A stretch of DNA of 64,000 nt from Bacteroidaceae bacterium (GCA_902362375.1 CABIVS010000006.1:248001-312000), one strand, 5' to 3'; shown: positions 42,236 through 53,384, numbered from the stretch's first letter. The notes: a model not told the origin generated them from the sequence alone. Numbers and translations: made by a program.

Positions 42236-44452
42236 TTAGAAATAATATCCTAAATTCACAAAGCAACTTCCTTTATCTGTCTGATTAGAATATCCTAATG
42301 ATATTTCCAATGGTCCGAAGATGCTATCCATACCATAACCTGCGCTAACACCGAACAATTGCTTCCCTTTCAATATATCGAAGAAATTACTATCCGTTAG
42401 CCCGTAGTTACCTGTCAATGTGAGATAATGAATGGCTCCCATCCGTTGTCTGAATTTAATAGAGGCGATCATAATGGTGTTATCCATTAATTCCAGATTG
42501 GTAACCCCGGCAAAAGGTAATTGCTGTGGAATATAGAAACCGGGGACATCACCGCCAATAGCATTTTGTAATGGATAAGGAAAATCCCTTCCGATCAGGA
42601 TACGTCCATAAATGGAAGGAATGACAGAGAAGCGGCGGGTCACTGGAATGACACTTGCCCACGAAGCATTCAGTGCTGAAAATGGAGCATGTTCGTTGTA
42701 TTGTGCCATATTATCCGTATAGAGCGAATAGGCAGCTCTGAAGTCACTTCCTTTAGAAGGGAAACGTCCTTTATCATAGGTGTTATATTGTACTTGGGCA
42801 AAATAACTTAGAAAATGTTCCGATTCTACTTTCAGGTCGGAGATTTCAGGTTTCTTAAACAGGAAATCCTTGTATTTGTAATATTCAAAACGAAGACCGA
42901 GTCCGAAACGGAAATTCTTGTACCATACATCAGAGAAACCGAATTCGGCCAGATGATATTTGTAAGTTGTATTATAGGCACGGTCACCTTCTTCGTAAAT
43001 ATTGATATCGTTGTATTGGAACATATACGAGAAGTTGAAATTACGTTGTTGCATGGGTTCCAACGTGTAGTCTATGCGGGCGGCATATCGTTTACCCAAC
43101 CGACCGGTAAGAGCCAACCGGGAAGGAATATGAGTTTTGAGGTCTGCCGTTGCATTGACCAACAACGATGCGATCTCTTCCGAGTCGAAACGGATGCCCA
43201 AATTGATTCTTCTTTCATATTTTTCTTGCAACAGGAAGTTGAGATGATAGCCTTCAGGTGTCTCTTTCAATGTATAACTGGCACTTGAGTAGGATTGGCT
43301 ACCGCGTAACTGATACAAGGCCTGTTCTATTTGTAGAGTGGAGATATTACTGTTTTCTTTCAAATTGCATTTCTTCATCAGCCATTTTTTGTCATCCACT
43401 TCTACACCCGAAAATGAAATGTCGGTCACATAAACAGTGCGTGCATTGGATAGGGAAGAATAAGGGCCGTGTTGTTTGGGAGTATAATCCTCGGCTATTC
43501 CTATTTTCTTTTTTAAGGCAAGCAACGAATCCCATTGGTCTCTTGCCGCTTCTTCACCTCTTCGCATCAAGCTATCAATAGCAGTCGGAGTAAAACTGGC
43601 GGATGAATATCCCTCTACATTGACACGGATATAAGTATCTGTGAGGTCTACATTCTTTTCATGATTAGACTGACAGGTAATGTCTACAATCTGTCCCAGA
43701 ATGTCGGGGACGCTATTGAGCTTGTCGGCCTTTTTGAGAGCGTTTTGCACGTCTACTCCGATAATAATATCAGCCCCCATTGCTTTCACTACATCCGCCG
43801 GATAGTTGTTTACAATACCACCGTCCACTAACACCATGCTGTCTTGCCGTACCGGAGTAAATACACCGGGGATGGCCATACTGGCGCGCATGGCAGTAGA
43901 AAGTATTCCGTCATGGAATACGATTTGCTCTCCGTTGACAACATTGGCAGCCACACAGGCAAAAGGAATGGGAAGTTTATTAAAATTGATAGAATCATGA
44001 TATCCCACGGTAAGGTCTGAAAACAGATTGGCCAGATTCTCTCCTTTCATGATTCCTCCGGTAGCGGCATCTTTGGGAGTTTTGGTGAAAGGGATAGAGA
44101 CTGTATATTTTTCAGATCGCTCACGATCTGTTAATGACATGGCGCTTCTTTTGATACGGTCACTCAACAGGAACGTCCAATCTTGCTTCCGTACCATACT
44201 GTCCAATTGTTCCGGAGTATAGCCGATGGCATAAAGACCACCTACGATAGCTCCCATACTGGTACCGGCTATATAGTCGATAGGAATGCCGGCTTCTTCG
44301 ATCACTTGCAGTGCTTTGATGTGTGCCATTCCTTTGGCACCCCCGCCGCTCAGTACGACACCTACTTTTTTTCTTTGCTCCTGAGAATGCAAAGAAAAAG
44401 GCAATAATAAGCCAATTGATAAAACTAATGTTGAAAAGATTTGTTTTTTCAT
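42236..44452 (-). CDS. Patatin-like phospholipase with outer membrane beta-barrel
   Basis: A 738-aa exported protein with signal peptide (residues 1-23). Residues about 30-220 are a patatin domain: oxyanion loop GGGAKG, nucleophile Ser65 in GTSMG, and Asp210 in VDGGIVNNYP, the Ser-Asp dyad. A POTRA-like region follows (about 340-415, VYVTDISFSGVEVDDKKW), then a 16-strand-type barrel of the Omp85/surface-antigen class ending in VNLGYYF with a terminal Phe. This is the layout of PlpD-like type Vd autotransporters. The substrate would be phospholipid. It stands alone, divergent from the efflux operon. Confidence 0.9.
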   Translation of the reverse strand: MKKQIFSTLVLSIGLLLPFSLHSQEQRKKVGVVLSGGGAKGMAHIKALQVIEEAGIPIDYIAGTSMGAIVGGLYAIGYTPEQLDSMVRKQDWTFLLSDRIKRSAMSLTDRERSEKYTVSIPFTKTPKDAATGGIMKGENLANLFSDLTVGYHDSINFNKLPIPFACVAANVVNGEQIVFHDGILSTAMRASMAIPGVFTPVRQDSMVLVDGGIVNNYPADVVKAMGADIIIGVDVQNALKKADKLNSVPDILGQIVDITCQSNHEKNVDLTDTYIRVNVEGYSSASFTPTAIDSLMRRGEEAARDQWDSLLALKKKIGIAEDYTPKQHGPYSSLSNARTVYVTDISFSGVEVDDKKWLMKKCNLKENSNISTLQIEQALYQLRGSQSYSSASYTLKETPEGYHLNFLLQEKYERRINLGIRFDSEEIASLLVNATADLKTHIPSRLALTGRLGKRYAARIDYTLEPMQQRNFNFSYMFQYNDINIYEEGDRAYNTTYKYHLAEFGFSDVWYKNFRFGLGLRFEYYKYKDFLFKKPEISDLKVESEHFLSYFAQVQYNTYDKGRFPSKGSDFRAAYSLYTDNMAQYNEHAPFSALNASWASVIPVTRRFSVIPSIYGRILIGRDFPYPLQNAIGGDVPGFYIPQQLPFAGVTNLELMDNTIMIASIKFRQRMGAIHYLTLTGNYGLTDSNFFDILKGKQLFGVSAGYGMDSIFGPLEISLGYSNQTDKGSCFVNLGYYF

Positions 44453-44724
44453 TAGGACATGGTCTAGTGTTGATGTTTAATATAATACAAATGTAGAGCA
44501 TAATTTGTTTAGTTGTTGAAATGGGAATTAAAAAAAATGTTCCAAAAGTCGGAAATGTGGATAATTTCTACACAATACAGCGGATTTCCACACTTTTGCA
44601 AAAAGAAGAAGAATTTGTAATGCTTTGATTGTAAGTTAATAATGTCTGCGACGCATTTTTGGTATGTGAATTGCATATAAGAGTAAAGAACAAACATAAG
44701 TTAAATTAAATAATAAGATTCGAT

Positions 44725-45981
44725 ATGAGATTATTCTTTTCGAAACATGAGTTGAAACTGAGGAGAAAGAGAACCATTGCTGCTATAATCTGTGCGGTAG
44801 TTGTGTTGGGTGTATATTGGATACTGACCCGACCTCAGAAGGCTGCACCGGAAATGCCGACAGTCATTGTGGAACCGGTAGTGAAAGATGATGTAGAGAT
44901 ATACGGGGAATATGTAGGGCGTATTCGCGCCCAGCAGTTCGTCGAAGTCCGTGCCCGGGTGGAAGGCTATCTGGAAAATATGCTTTTTGCCGAGGGGACA
45001 TATGTCAATAAGAATCAGGTTTTGTTTGTCATTAATCAGGACCAGTATCGTGCCAAAGCTGATAAGGCCAGGGCGCAGTTGAAAAAAGACGAAGCGCAGG
45101 CTTTGAAGGCGGAGCGTGATTTAAAACGTATCCGTCCGTTGTTTGAACAGAATGCTGCAAGCCAGTTGGATTTGGATAATGCGGAAGCTGCTTATGAAAG
45201 CGCCGAGGCAACGGTAGCCATGAGTGAGGCGGATCTGGCACAGGCTGAACTGGAGTTGGGCTACACTATTGTCCGTTCGCCTTTGTCGGGACACATTAGT
45301 GAAAGAAATGTGGATTTGGGTACGTTAGTAGGACCCGGGGGAAAATCGTTGCTTGCTACTATTGTGAAGAGTGATACGGTGCTGGTTGATTTTAGTATGA
45401 CAGCACTCGATTATCTGAAGAGTAAAGAAAGAAATATTAATTTGGGACAACAGGACTCTACCCGTTCCTGGCAGCCCAATATTACCATTACATTGGCGGA
45501 TAACACGGTTTATCCATTCAAAGGATACGTGGATTTTGCCGAACCGCAGGTGGACCCTCAAACCGGTACTTTCTCCGTACGTGCAGAAATGCCTAATCCG
45601 AAACAGGTATTATTGCCGGGGCAGTTTACAAAGGTGAAATTGTTGCTGGATGTTCGTGAAGGAGCACTCGTTGTTCCGATGAAAGCCGTTACCATCGAAA
45701 AGGGAGGAGCTTATATTTATACCATGCGTAAAGATAATGCGGTAGAAAAGCGTTTTATCGAATTAGGACCGGAAGTCGGGAATAATGTGGTGGTAGAAAG
45801 AGGATTGGCAGAAGGAGAAATGGTTGTTGTGGAAGGATTCCATAAGTTGACTCCAGGTATGAAAGTACGGGTGAGCCAATCGGATGCAGAGGCCCAGGAT
45901 AGTATAACTGCGACAAAAAATGAAGTGGTCGGGGCGAAAGAAAATGTTACCGGAATGAAGGATAATGCGAAAGGAGAATAA
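44725..45981 (+). CDS. RND efflux periplasmic adaptor
   Basis: Membrane fusion protein of 418 aa linking inner and outer membrane parts of the pump. A short cytoplasmic start and one anchor helix (residues about 15-32) precede the barrel-sandwich hybrid: VEVRARVEGYLENMLFAEGT, a coiled-coil hairpin (about 110-170, QALKAERDLKRIRPLFEQNA), and SPLSGHISERNVDLGTLV closing the lipoyl-like domain. The C-terminal half is beta-barrel and membrane-proximal domains. It is a MexE/AcrA type. The transporter gene follows after 3 nt. Confidence 0.92.
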   Translation: MRLFFSKHELKLRRKRTIAAIICAVVVLGVYWILTRPQKAAPEMPTVIVEPVVKDDVEIYGEYVGRIRAQQFVEVRARVEGYLENMLFAEGTYVNKNQVLFVINQDQYRAKADKARAQLKKDEAQALKAERDLKRIRPLFEQNAASQLDLDNAEAAYESAEATVAMSEADLAQAELELGYTIVRSPLSGHISERNVDLGTLVGPGGKSLLATIVKSDTVLVDFSMTALDYLKSKERNINLGQQDSTRSWQPNITITLADNTVYPFKGYVDFAEPQVDPQTGTFSVRAEMPNPKQVLLPGQFTKVKLLLDVREGALVVPMKAVTIEKGGAYIYTMRKDNAVEKRFIELGPEVGNNVVVERGLAEGEMVVVEGFHKLTPGMKVRVSQSDAEAQDSITATKNEVVGAKENVTGMKDNAKGE

Positions 45982-45984
45982 ACG

Positions 45985-48900
45985 ATGAAAGTTACTTTTT
46001 TTATAGATAGGCCGGTCTTTTCGGCTGTAATCTCCATCGTGATTGTGATTGTCGGTATTATCGGTCTGACGATGCTTCCGGTGGATCAATACCCGCAGAT
46101 TACCCCTCCGGTAGTGAAGATCAGTGCTTCCTATCCGGGTGCGAGTGCACTTACTGTATCACAGGCAGTGGCTACTCCGATTGAGCAGGAAATCAATGGT
46201 ACTCCGGGGATGCTTTATATGGAATCAAATAGTTCTAACTCCGGAGGCTTTTCGGCAACAGTTACTTTTGATGTATCTGCTGATCCGGATTTGGCAGCTG
46301 TTGAGATTCAGAACCGTGTGAAACTGGCAGAATCCCGTTTGCCGGCGGAAGTGATTCAGAATGGTATTTCGGTAGAGAAACAGGCTCCCAGTCAGTTGAT
46401 GACGCTTTGTCTGACTTCTACTGACCCAAAGTTCGATGAGATTTACTTGAGTAACTTTGCTACTATCAATGTGCTCGATGTGATTCGCCGTATTCCCGGA
46501 GTGGGGCGTGTATCCAATATCGGTAGCCGTTATTATGCCATGCAGATATGGGCGCAGCCGGATAAGCTGGCAAACTTCGGACTGACCGTACAGGATTTGC
46601 AGAATGCATTGAAAGATCAGAATCGTGAATCGGCAGCGGGGGTGCTGGGACAACAGCCTGTACAGGGATTGGATATCACGATTCCTATCACGACACAGGG
46701 ACGTCTTTCCACTGTAGGACAATTTGAAGATATCGTAGTGCGTGCTAATGCGAATGGTTCTATCATTCGATTGAAAGATGTGGCACGTGTATCGCTGGAA
46801 GCTTCTTCCTACAATACAGAGAGTGGTATTAACGGTGAGAATGCTGCCGTGCTTGGTATTTATATGTTACCGGGTGCCAATGCGATGGAAGTGGCCGAGA
46901 GAGTAAAAGAGGCGATGGATGAGATTAGCAAGAACTTCCCGGAGGGATTGAGCTATGAGATTCCGTTCGATATGACGACCTATATTTCCGAATCTATTCA
47001 TGAAGTATATAAGACGTTGTTTGAAGCGTTGGTTTTGGTGGTTCTGGTGGTTTATCTATCCTTGCAGAGCTGGCGTGCAACGTTGATTCCGGTAGTGGCG
47101 GTACCTATTTCATTGATCGGTACTTTCGGATTCATGCTGATTTTCGGTTTCTCACTGAATATCCTGACATTGCTCGGATTGATCCTTGCCATCGGTATTG
47201 TGGTGGATGATGCGATTGTGGTGGTGGAAGGTGTAGAACATATCATGGAAACGGAGCACCTAAGCCCTTATGAAGCTACGAAAAAAGCGATGAACGGACT
47301 TTCCAGTGCTTTGATTGCCACTTCACTGGTATTGGCGGCTGTGTTCGTCCCGGTTAGCTTTTTAAGTGGGATTACAGGACAGTTGTATCGCCAGTTTACG
47401 GTGACAATTGTAGTGTCCGTACTTATTTCTACGGTAGTGGCTCTGACATTGAGTCCGGTGATGTGTTCGCTGATTCTGAAGCCGGATAGCGGGAAGAAAA
47501 AGAATATCGTTTTCCGGAAGATTAATGAATGGCTGGGTATCGGTAGTAATAAGTATGTAGCTGCCGTAACTCGTACAATCAAGCATCCTCGTCGAGTTTT
47601 GAGTGCTTTTGGTATGGTGTTGATTGCTATCATGTTGATTCACCGTATTATTCCGACCAGTTTCTTACCTGTGGAAGATCAGGGATATTTCAAGATTGAA
47701 TTGGAACTGCCGGAAGGAGCTACTCTGGAACGTACCCGTATCGTGACAGAGCGTGCCATTGCTTATCTGGAAAAGAACCCGTACATTGAGTATATACAGA
47801 ATGTAACGGGAAGTAGTCCGCGTGTCGGAAGTAACCAGGGACGTGCTGAACTGACGGTGATCCTGAAACCTTGGGAAGATCGGAAGAGTACTACTATTGA
47901 GAAGATTATGCATACGGTGGAAAAACATCTTCAGGAATATCCGGAATGTAAAGTCTATCTGTCCACCCCTCCGGTGATTCCGGGACTGGGTAGTTCGGGA
48001 GGTTTTGAGATGCAGCTGGAAGCTCGCGGAGAAGCCACTTTTGATAATTTGGTAGACGCAGCAGATACATTAATGTACTATGCATCCAAACGTAAAGAGC
48101 TGGCCGGCTTGTCATCTTCTTTGCAATCGGAAATCCCACAACTCTATTTTGATGTGGATCGAGATAAAGTGAAGATGCTGGGTGTGCCTTTGGCTGATGT
48201 GTTTTCTACCATGAAGGCTTATACCGGTTCGGTGTATGTGAACGACTTTAATATGTTCAACCGTATATATAAGGTTTATATTCAGGCGGAAGCTCCTTAC
48301 CGGGAACATAAAGACAATATTAATTTATTTTTCGTAAAAGCCTCCAATGGAGCGATGGTACCGTTGACTTCTCTGGGAAATGCATCATATACCACAGGAC
48401 CGGGAAGTATCAAACGTTTCAATATGTTTACTACGGCCGTTATTCGTGGAGCAGCTGCGCAAGGATATAGTTCCGGACAGGCGATGGAGATCATGGAACA
48501 GATTGCCAAAGATCATCTCCCCGATAATATCGGTCTGGAATGGAGCGGTCTTTCCTATCAGGAGAAGCAGGCGGGAGGTCAGACAGGTATGGTGATGGCA
48601 CTGGTATTCTTGTTCGTTTTCCTTTTCCTTGCCGCACAATACGAAAGTTGGACAGTGCCTATTGCCGTATTGCTTTCTTTACCTGTGGCTGCTTTGGGAG
48701 CCTATTTGGGAGTCTGGGTTTGCGGATTGGAAAACGATGTTTATTTCCAGATTGGCTTGGTTATGTTGGTCGGACTTGCCGCTAAGAATGCGATTTTGAT
48801 TGTAGAGTTTGCAAAGGTGCAGGTAGATAAAGGTGAAGACTTGGTGCAGTCGGCCATATACGCAGCCAAATTGCGTTTCCGTCCGATTCTGATGACCTCT

Positions 48901-49089
48901 CTTGCCTTTGTGCTCGGTATGCTTCCGATGGTACTGGCAAGTGGTCCGGGTTCGGCAAGCCGGCAGGCAATCGGTACAGGTGTATTTTTCGGAATGATAT
49001 TTGCTATCGTATTTGGTATCATTCTTGTGCCGTTCTTCTTTGTGATGGTGTATAAAACAAAGTCGAAAATCTTAAAACATAAGAAATAA
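45985..49089 (+). CDS. RND multidrug efflux transporter (HAE1/AcrB type)
   Basis: Inner membrane proton-drug antiporter of 1034 aa with the standard 12-helix topology and two large periplasmic loops. It starts MKVTFFIDRPVFSAVISIV, as HAE1 pumps do. The proton relay Asp-Asp lies in GIVVDDAIVVVEG (about residue 405) and the matching Lys in the second half (GLAAKNAILIVEF). Motifs LPVDQYPQITPP and PGASALTVSQAVATPIEQE are typical. Stop and start with the outer membrane gene overlap by one base (TAATG). Substrates may include bile salts or antibiotics; not decidable here. Confidence 0.94.
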   Translation: MKVTFFIDRPVFSAVISIVIVIVGIIGLTMLPVDQYPQITPPVVKISASYPGASALTVSQAVATPIEQEINGTPGMLYMESNSSNSGGFSATVTFDVSADPDLAAVEIQNRVKLAESRLPAEVIQNGISVEKQAPSQLMTLCLTSTDPKFDEIYLSNFATINVLDVIRRIPGVGRVSNIGSRYYAMQIWAQPDKLANFGLTVQDLQNALKDQNRESAAGVLGQQPVQGLDITIPITTQGRLSTVGQFEDIVVRANANGSIIRLKDVARVSLEASSYNTESGINGENAAVLGIYMLPGANAMEVAERVKEAMDEISKNFPEGLSYEIPFDMTTYISESIHEVYKTLFEALVLVVLVVYLSLQSWRATLIPVVAVPISLIGTFGFMLIFGFSLNILTLLGLILAIGIVVDDAIVVVEGVEHIMETEHLSPYEATKKAMNGLSSALIATSLVLAAVFVPVSFLSGITGQLYRQFTVTIVVSVLISTVVALTLSPVMCSLILKPDSGKKKNIVFRKINEWLGIGSNKYVAAVTRTIKHPRRVLSAFGMVLIAIMLIHRIIPTSFLPVEDQGYFKIELELPEGATLERTRIVTERAIAYLEKNPYIEYIQNVTGSSPRVGSNQGRAELTVILKPWEDRKSTTIEKIMHTVEKHLQEYPECKVYLSTPPVIPGLGSSGGFEMQLEARGEATFDNLVDAADTLMYYASKRKELAGLSSSLQSEIPQLYFDVDRDKVKMLGVPLADVFSTMKAYTGSVYVNDFNMFNRIYKVYIQAEAPYREHKDNINLFFVKASNGAMVPLTSLGNASYTTGPGSIKRFNMFTTAVIRGAAAQGYSSGQAMEIMEQIAKDHLPDNIGLEWSGLSYQEKQAGGQTGMVMALVFLFVFLFLAAQYESWTVPIAVLLSLPVAALGAYLGVWVCGLENDVYFQIGLVMLVGLAAKNAILIVEFAKVQVDKGEDLVQSAIYAAKLRFRPILMTSLAFVLGMLPMVLASGPGSASRQAIGTGVFFGMIFAIVFGIILVPFFFVMVYKTKSKILKHKK

Positions 49090-50468
49090 TGAAACGAAAG
49101 AAACTATATATTGCTATCCTGTTACTTGCCGGAGTACTGACTTCCTGCAAGGTAGGGAAAAGCTATGTCCGTCCTGATCTTCATTTACCCGACAGCTTGG
49201 AAAGATCACAGGATTCGGTCAGCTTCGGTGACCAAGACTGGAGGGATATTTATACGGATGCTACATTGAGAAGTCTGATAGAGCGTGCACTGGATCATAA
49301 TAAAGATATGCTGATTGCTGCTGCCCGTGTGAAAGAAATGGCTGCACAGAAACGAATTTCTACGGCTGCATTGCTTCCGGATATTAAAGGAAAAGTGACA
49401 GGGGAACGCGAACTCGAGAATCATGGAGGAGATGCTTTCAAGAGATCGGATACCTTTGAAGCACAATTCCTCGTTTCGTGGGAAGTCGATCTTTGGGGAA
49501 ATCTGCGTTGGGCGCGTTCGGCCAGCATTGCCGAGTATCTGCAATCTATTGAGGCGCAACGTGCATTGCAGATGACGATTGTGGCTGAAGTGGCGCAGGC
49601 TTACTATGAACTGGTAGCTTTGGATACAGAGCTTGATATTGTCAAACAGACGTTGAAAGCCCGTGAAGAAGGGGTACGTCTGGCACGTATCCGGTTTGCC
49701 GGTGGATTGACCTCCGAGACTTCCTATCGACAGGCACAAGTGGAGTTGGCACGTACGGCCACTCTGGTTCCTGACTTGGAACGTAAAATCTCTCTGAAAG
49801 AAAACGATATTGCTTATCTTGCGGGTGAATATCCTAATAAGATAGCCCGTTCCCGTTTGCTTCAGGAATTTAATTCTCCGGAAACACTTCCCGTAGGATT
49901 ACCGTCTACTTTGTTGGAACGCCGTCCCGATATTCGTCAGGCAGAGCAGAAACTGATTGCTGCCAATGCAAAAGTGGGAGTGGCCTATACGAATATGTTC
50001 CCGCGTCTTGCCTTGACAGGCGGTTTCGGTAGTGAAAGTACTTCTTTGTCGGAACTCCTGAAATCTCCCTACGCAATTATGGAAGGAGCTTTATTGACTC
50101 CTATATTTGGTTGGGGAAAGAACCGTGCGGCATTGAAAGCGAAGAAGGCCGCTTATGAGGCTGAAGTACATAGTTATGAGAAATCCGTACTGGAAGCTTT
50201 CAAAGAAACACGTAACGCGATTGTCAACTTCAACAAGATCAAGGAAGTATACGAACTTCGTGCCAATCTGGAACGTTCGGCCAAGAGCTACATGGACCTG
50301 GCACAATTGCAGTACATCAATGGGGTCATCAACTATCTGGATGTATTGGATGCCCAACGTGGATACTTTGATGCCCAAATCGGATTGAGTAATGCCATTC
50401 GTGACGAGTTGATTGCGGTGGTTCAACTTTATAAGGCTCTTGGCGGAGGCTGGGAGCAGAATCCCTAG
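49089..50468 (+). CDS. Outer membrane efflux lipoprotein (NodT/OprM type)
   Basis: TolC-family channel of 459 aa with a lipoprotein signal (LLLAGVLTSC, Cys20). Paired repeats of the family are visible: LIERALDHNKDMLIAAARVK and, later, RRPDIRQAEQKLIAANAKVG, each followed by beta strands and long helices with many Ala and Glu. The family-typical VGVAYTNMFPRLALTGGFG is present. It completes the three-gene pump and is followed by a strong terminator at 50505. Confidence 0.93.
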   Translation: MKRKKLYIAILLLAGVLTSCKVGKSYVRPDLHLPDSLERSQDSVSFGDQDWRDIYTDATLRSLIERALDHNKDMLIAAARVKEMAAQKRISTAALLPDIKGKVTGERELENHGGDAFKRSDTFEAQFLVSWEVDLWGNLRWARSASIAEYLQSIEAQRALQMTIVAEVAQAYYELVALDTELDIVKQTLKAREEGVRLARIRFAGGLTSETSYRQAQVELARTATLVPDLERKISLKENDIAYLAGEYPNKIARSRLLQEFNSPETLPVGLPSTLLERRPDIRQAEQKLIAANAKVGVAYTNMFPRLALTGGFGSESTSLSELLKSPYAIMEGALLTPIFGWGKNRAALKAKKAAYEAEVHSYEKSVLEAFKETRNAIVNFNKIKEVYELRANLERSAKSYMDLAQLQYINGVINYLDVLDAQRGYFDAQIGLSNAIRDELIAVVQLYKALGGGWEQNP

Positions 50469-50504
50469 AATTATATTATAAATTAGCTCGCTGAAGAAAA
50501 CGTA

Positions 50505-50543
50505 AAGGCTATCTCCCACGTCGGGAGATAGCCTTAATTTTTC
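50505..50543 (+). terminator. Terminator of the RND efflux operon
   Basis: AAGGCTATCTCCC pairs perfectly with GGGAGATAGCCTT over 13 bp, followed by AATTTTT. Confidence 0.9.
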
Positions 50544-50674
50544 TTTCTTCTTCCTTTTGTCTTAAAAACAACAGAAGAAGAATTTTCATAATTCGGAAAA
50601 AAGTGCGAAATTTGCAACGCTTTTCAAGTTTGACAAGAAACTTACTAACACCTTTAAATAAAAAATTAAAGAAA

Positions 50675-52321
50675 ATGACTAAAAGTGCATTGCAAATCGC
50701 AAGGGCTGCTTACCAGCCCAAACTTCCGAAAGCATTGGCATCAGGAGCTGTTAAGGCTGTAGCAGGTGCTGCTACTCAATCTGTAGCCGATCAGGAAGCT
50801 ATCAAAGCATTATTCCCGAACACGTATGGAATGCCGTTGATTACATTCGAAGCCGGTGAAGCTGTTGCTCTTCCTGCTATGAACGTAGGTGTAATTCTTT
50901 CCGGTGGTCAGGCTCCGGGCGGACACAATGTAATCTCCGGTTTGTTCGACGGTATCAAGAAATTGAATCCGGAAAACAAATTATATGGTTTTATTTTGGG
51001 TCCTGGTGGTCTGGTAGATCACAACTATATGGAACTGACTGCTGATATCATCGACGAATACCGTAATACGGGTGGTTTCGATATTATCGGTTCCGGACGT
51101 ACGAAGCTGGAAGCTGAAAGCCAGTTCGAAAAGGGTTATGAAATCATCAAAGAATTGGGTATCAAGGCACTGGTTATCATTGGTGGTGACGACTCTAACA
51201 CAAATGCTTGCGTATTGGCTGAATACTATGCTGCTAAGAAGTATGGTGTACAGGTAATCGGTTGCCCGAAAACAATCGACGGTGACTTGAAGAACGATAT
51301 GATTGAAACTTCTTTCGGTTTCGATACAGCTTGTAAGACTTATGCTGAAGTAATCGGTAACATCCAACGTGACTGTAACTCTGCACGTAAATACTGGCAC
51401 TTCATCAAATTGATGGGTCGTTCGGCTTCTCACATTGCACTGGAATGTGCTTTGCAGGTACAGCCTAACGTATGTATCGTTTCAGAAGAAGTGGAAGCAA
51501 AAGATATGTCTTTGGATGATGTAGTGACTTACATCGCTAAAGTGGTAGCAGACCGTGCAGCACAAGGACACAACTTCGGTACAGTATTGATTCCGGAAGG
51601 ACTGGTTGAGTTCATTCCTGCCATGAAACGTCTGATTGCTGAATTGAATGACTTCCTGGCTGCTAATGCTGAAGAATTCGGTCAGATTAAGAAATCTCAC
51701 CAACGTGATTATATCATCCGCAAACTTTCTCCGGAAAACTCTGCTATCTATGCAAGTCTGCCGGAAGGTGTTGCCCGTCAGTTGACTTTGGATCGTGACC
51801 CGCATGGAAACGTTCAGGTATCATTGATCGAAACTGAAAAACTGTTGTCTGAAATGGTAGCTACTAAGTTGGCTGCATGGAAAGAAGAAGGCAAGTATGT
51901 TGGTAAATTTGCTGCTCAACACCACTTCTTCGGTTATGAAGGACGTTGTGCTGCTCCGTCAAACTTTGACGCTGACTATTGCTACTCTTTGGGTTACACA
52001 GCTTCTATGTTGATTGCTAACGGTAAGACTGGTTATATGTCTTCTGTACGTAACACAACAGCTCCTGCTGCTGAATGGATTGCTGGTGGTGTGCCTATTA
52101 CCATGATGATGAACATGGAACGTCGTCACGGTGAAATGAAGCCGGTTATCCAGAAAGCATTGGTAAAACTGGATGGTGCTCCTTTCAAAGCATTTGCTTC
52201 ACAACGCGAACGTTGGGCTATCGAAACGGATTATGTATATCCGGGTCCGATCCAATACTTCGGTCCTACAGAAGTTTGCGACCAGGCAACTAAGACTTTG
52301 CAACTGGAACAAGCTAAATAA
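50675..52321 (+). CDS. pfp: Pyrophosphate-fructose-6-phosphate 1-phosphotransferase
   Basis: PPi-dependent phosphofructokinase of the long (plant-beta-like) group, 548 aa from the ATG at 50675. It phosphorylates fructose 6-phosphate reversibly in glycolysis with PPi instead of [12 protein letters not shown] (residues 77-85) binds phosphate. Asp173 in GGDDSNTNA and Lys199 in [12 protein letters not shown] are the two positions that mark PPi use (Gly in ATP enzymes). Catalytic Asp202 and Asp204 lie in TIDGD. Codon use is very biased, so expression should be high. The 24-residue upstream extension is not conserved-looking and is left out. Confidence 0.94.
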   Translation: MTKSALQIARAAYQPKLPKALASGAVKAVAGAATQSVADQEAIKALFPNTYGMPLITFEAGEAVALPAMNVGVILSGGQAPGGHNVISGLFDGIKKLNPENKLYGFILGPGGLVDHNYMELTADIIDEYRNTGGFDIIGSGRTKLEAESQFEKGYEIIKELGIKALVIIGGDDSNTNACVLAEYYAAKKYGVQVIGCPKTIDGDLKNDMIETSFGFDTACKTYAEVIGNIQRDCNSARKYWHFIKLMGRSASHIALECALQVQPNVCIVSEEVEAKDMSLDDVVTYIAKVVADRAAQGHNFGTVLIPEGLVEFIPAMKRLIAELNDFLAANAEEFGQIKKSHQRDYIIRKLSPENSAIYASLPEGVARQLTLDRDPHGNVQVSLIETEKLLSEMVATKLAAWKEEGKYVGKFAAQHHFFGYEGRCAAPSNFDADYCYSLGYTASMLIANGKTGYMSSVRNTTAPAAEWIAGGVPITMMMNMERRHGEMKPVIQKALVKLDGAPFKAFASQRERWAIETDYVYPGPIQYFGPTEVCDQATKTLQLEQAK

Positions 52322-52384
52322 ATACACTTCAGAGCAGTTGTTAATGTAATAGTTGCAATAACAGCTGCAATGAAGGGTTCTTTC

Positions 52385-52460
52385 AGGCACGGATTACGCG
52401 GATTAACACGGTTTTTTAGTTATTTCTTAATAAACCGTGTATTCCGTGTAATCCGTGCCT
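52385..52460. repeat. Near-palindromic interspersed repeat, copy 2
   Basis: A 76-bp element with arms AGGCACGGATTAC and GTAATCCGTGCCT and an inner pair ACACGGTTT/AAACCGTGT. It lies between pfp and the lysozyme gene. Copy 1 is at 25325-25399. Confidence 0.8.
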
Positions 52461-52490
52461 ATCTCTAAAAATATTGATCGTTTAAAGTAA

Positions 52491-53384
52491 ATGCCGCAAC
52501 GCAACAACCCGATGTCTGCCGTACAGAAGAAAAGAACTGTTTCCACCACTAAAAGAAAGGGAACGACCTCTTCTTCCAAAACTTCCCGTACCTCAAAAAA
52601 GGAACAGGTGAAGCATCGAACTGTGATGCCTACCTGGCTCCGTAATATGCTGGCAGTGATGATTGTCGGTTGTTTCTCCGCAGCTTTCTATTATTTCTTT
52701 ATCCGTCCTTATGCTTATCGATGGAAACCTTGCCATGGCTTAAAGGAATACGGTGTCTGCATCCCTGACGGATATGATATTCATGGTATTGACATTTCTC
52801 ACTATCAGGGAAAGATTGATTGGAAGAAGCTGTTGCAGAATAAAGAGACGGCTACTCCTTTGCATTTTGTCTTTATGAAGGCAACAGAAGGAGGAGATCA
52901 TAACGATACTACATTTGAGGCAAACTTTGCCAATGCCCGTAATCATGGATTTATCCGTGGCGCTTATCATTTTTATATTCCGAGCACGGATGCTTTGAAA
53001 CAGGCGGACTTCTTTATTCGCACGGTAAAACTTGTTTCCGGTGATTTACCTCCCGTACTCGATGTGGAAGTGACCGGACGAAAAGAGAAAAAGGAATTAC
53101 AGCAAGGCATCAAACGCTGGCTGGACCGGGTGGAATCTCATTATGGAGTGAAGCCTATTCTTTATACCTCTTATAAATTTAAAACCCGTTATCTGGACGA
53201 CTCTATCTTCAATGCATACCCTTATTGGATTGCCCATTATTATGTGGACTCTGTAAGGTATCAGGGAAAATGGCACTTTTGGCAACATACGGATGTGGGA
53301 AGTGTTCCCGGTATTAAAGAAGACGTAGATTTGAATGTATTCAATGGCTCGTTAGAGGAACTTAAAAAGCTGACAATTAAGTAA
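52491..53384 (+). CDS. Membrane-anchored GH25 lysozyme
   Basis: A 297-aa peptidoglycan hydrolase (N-acetylmuramidase). A basic Ser/Thr/Lys-rich cytoplasmic head (residues 1-45) is followed by a single transmembrane helix (about 49-70), so the enzyme faces the periplasm. The GH25 domain starts DIHGIDISHYQGKIDW (conserved Asp at 101), continues FMKATEGGDHND, GFIRGAYHFY, PVLDVEVTG (the acidic pair near residues 188-190) and WFWQ-like HFWQHTDVG. The usual cell-wall-binding repeats are missing; anchoring replaces them. Role in wall turnover is inference. Confidence 0.9.
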   Translation: MPQRNNPMSAVQKKRTVSTTKRKGTTSSSKTSRTSKKEQVKHRTVMPTWLRNMLAVMIVGCFSAAFYYFFIRPYAYRWKPCHGLKEYGVCIPDGYDIHGIDISHYQGKIDWKKLLQNKETATPLHFVFMKATEGGDHNDTTFEANFANARNHGFIRGAYHFYIPSTDALKQADFFIRTVKLVSGDLPPVLDVEVTGRKEKKELQQGIKRWLDRVESHYGVKPILYTSYKFKTRYLDDSIFNAYPYWIAHYYVDSVRYQGKWHFWQHTDVGSVPGIKEDVDLNVFNGSLEELKKLTIK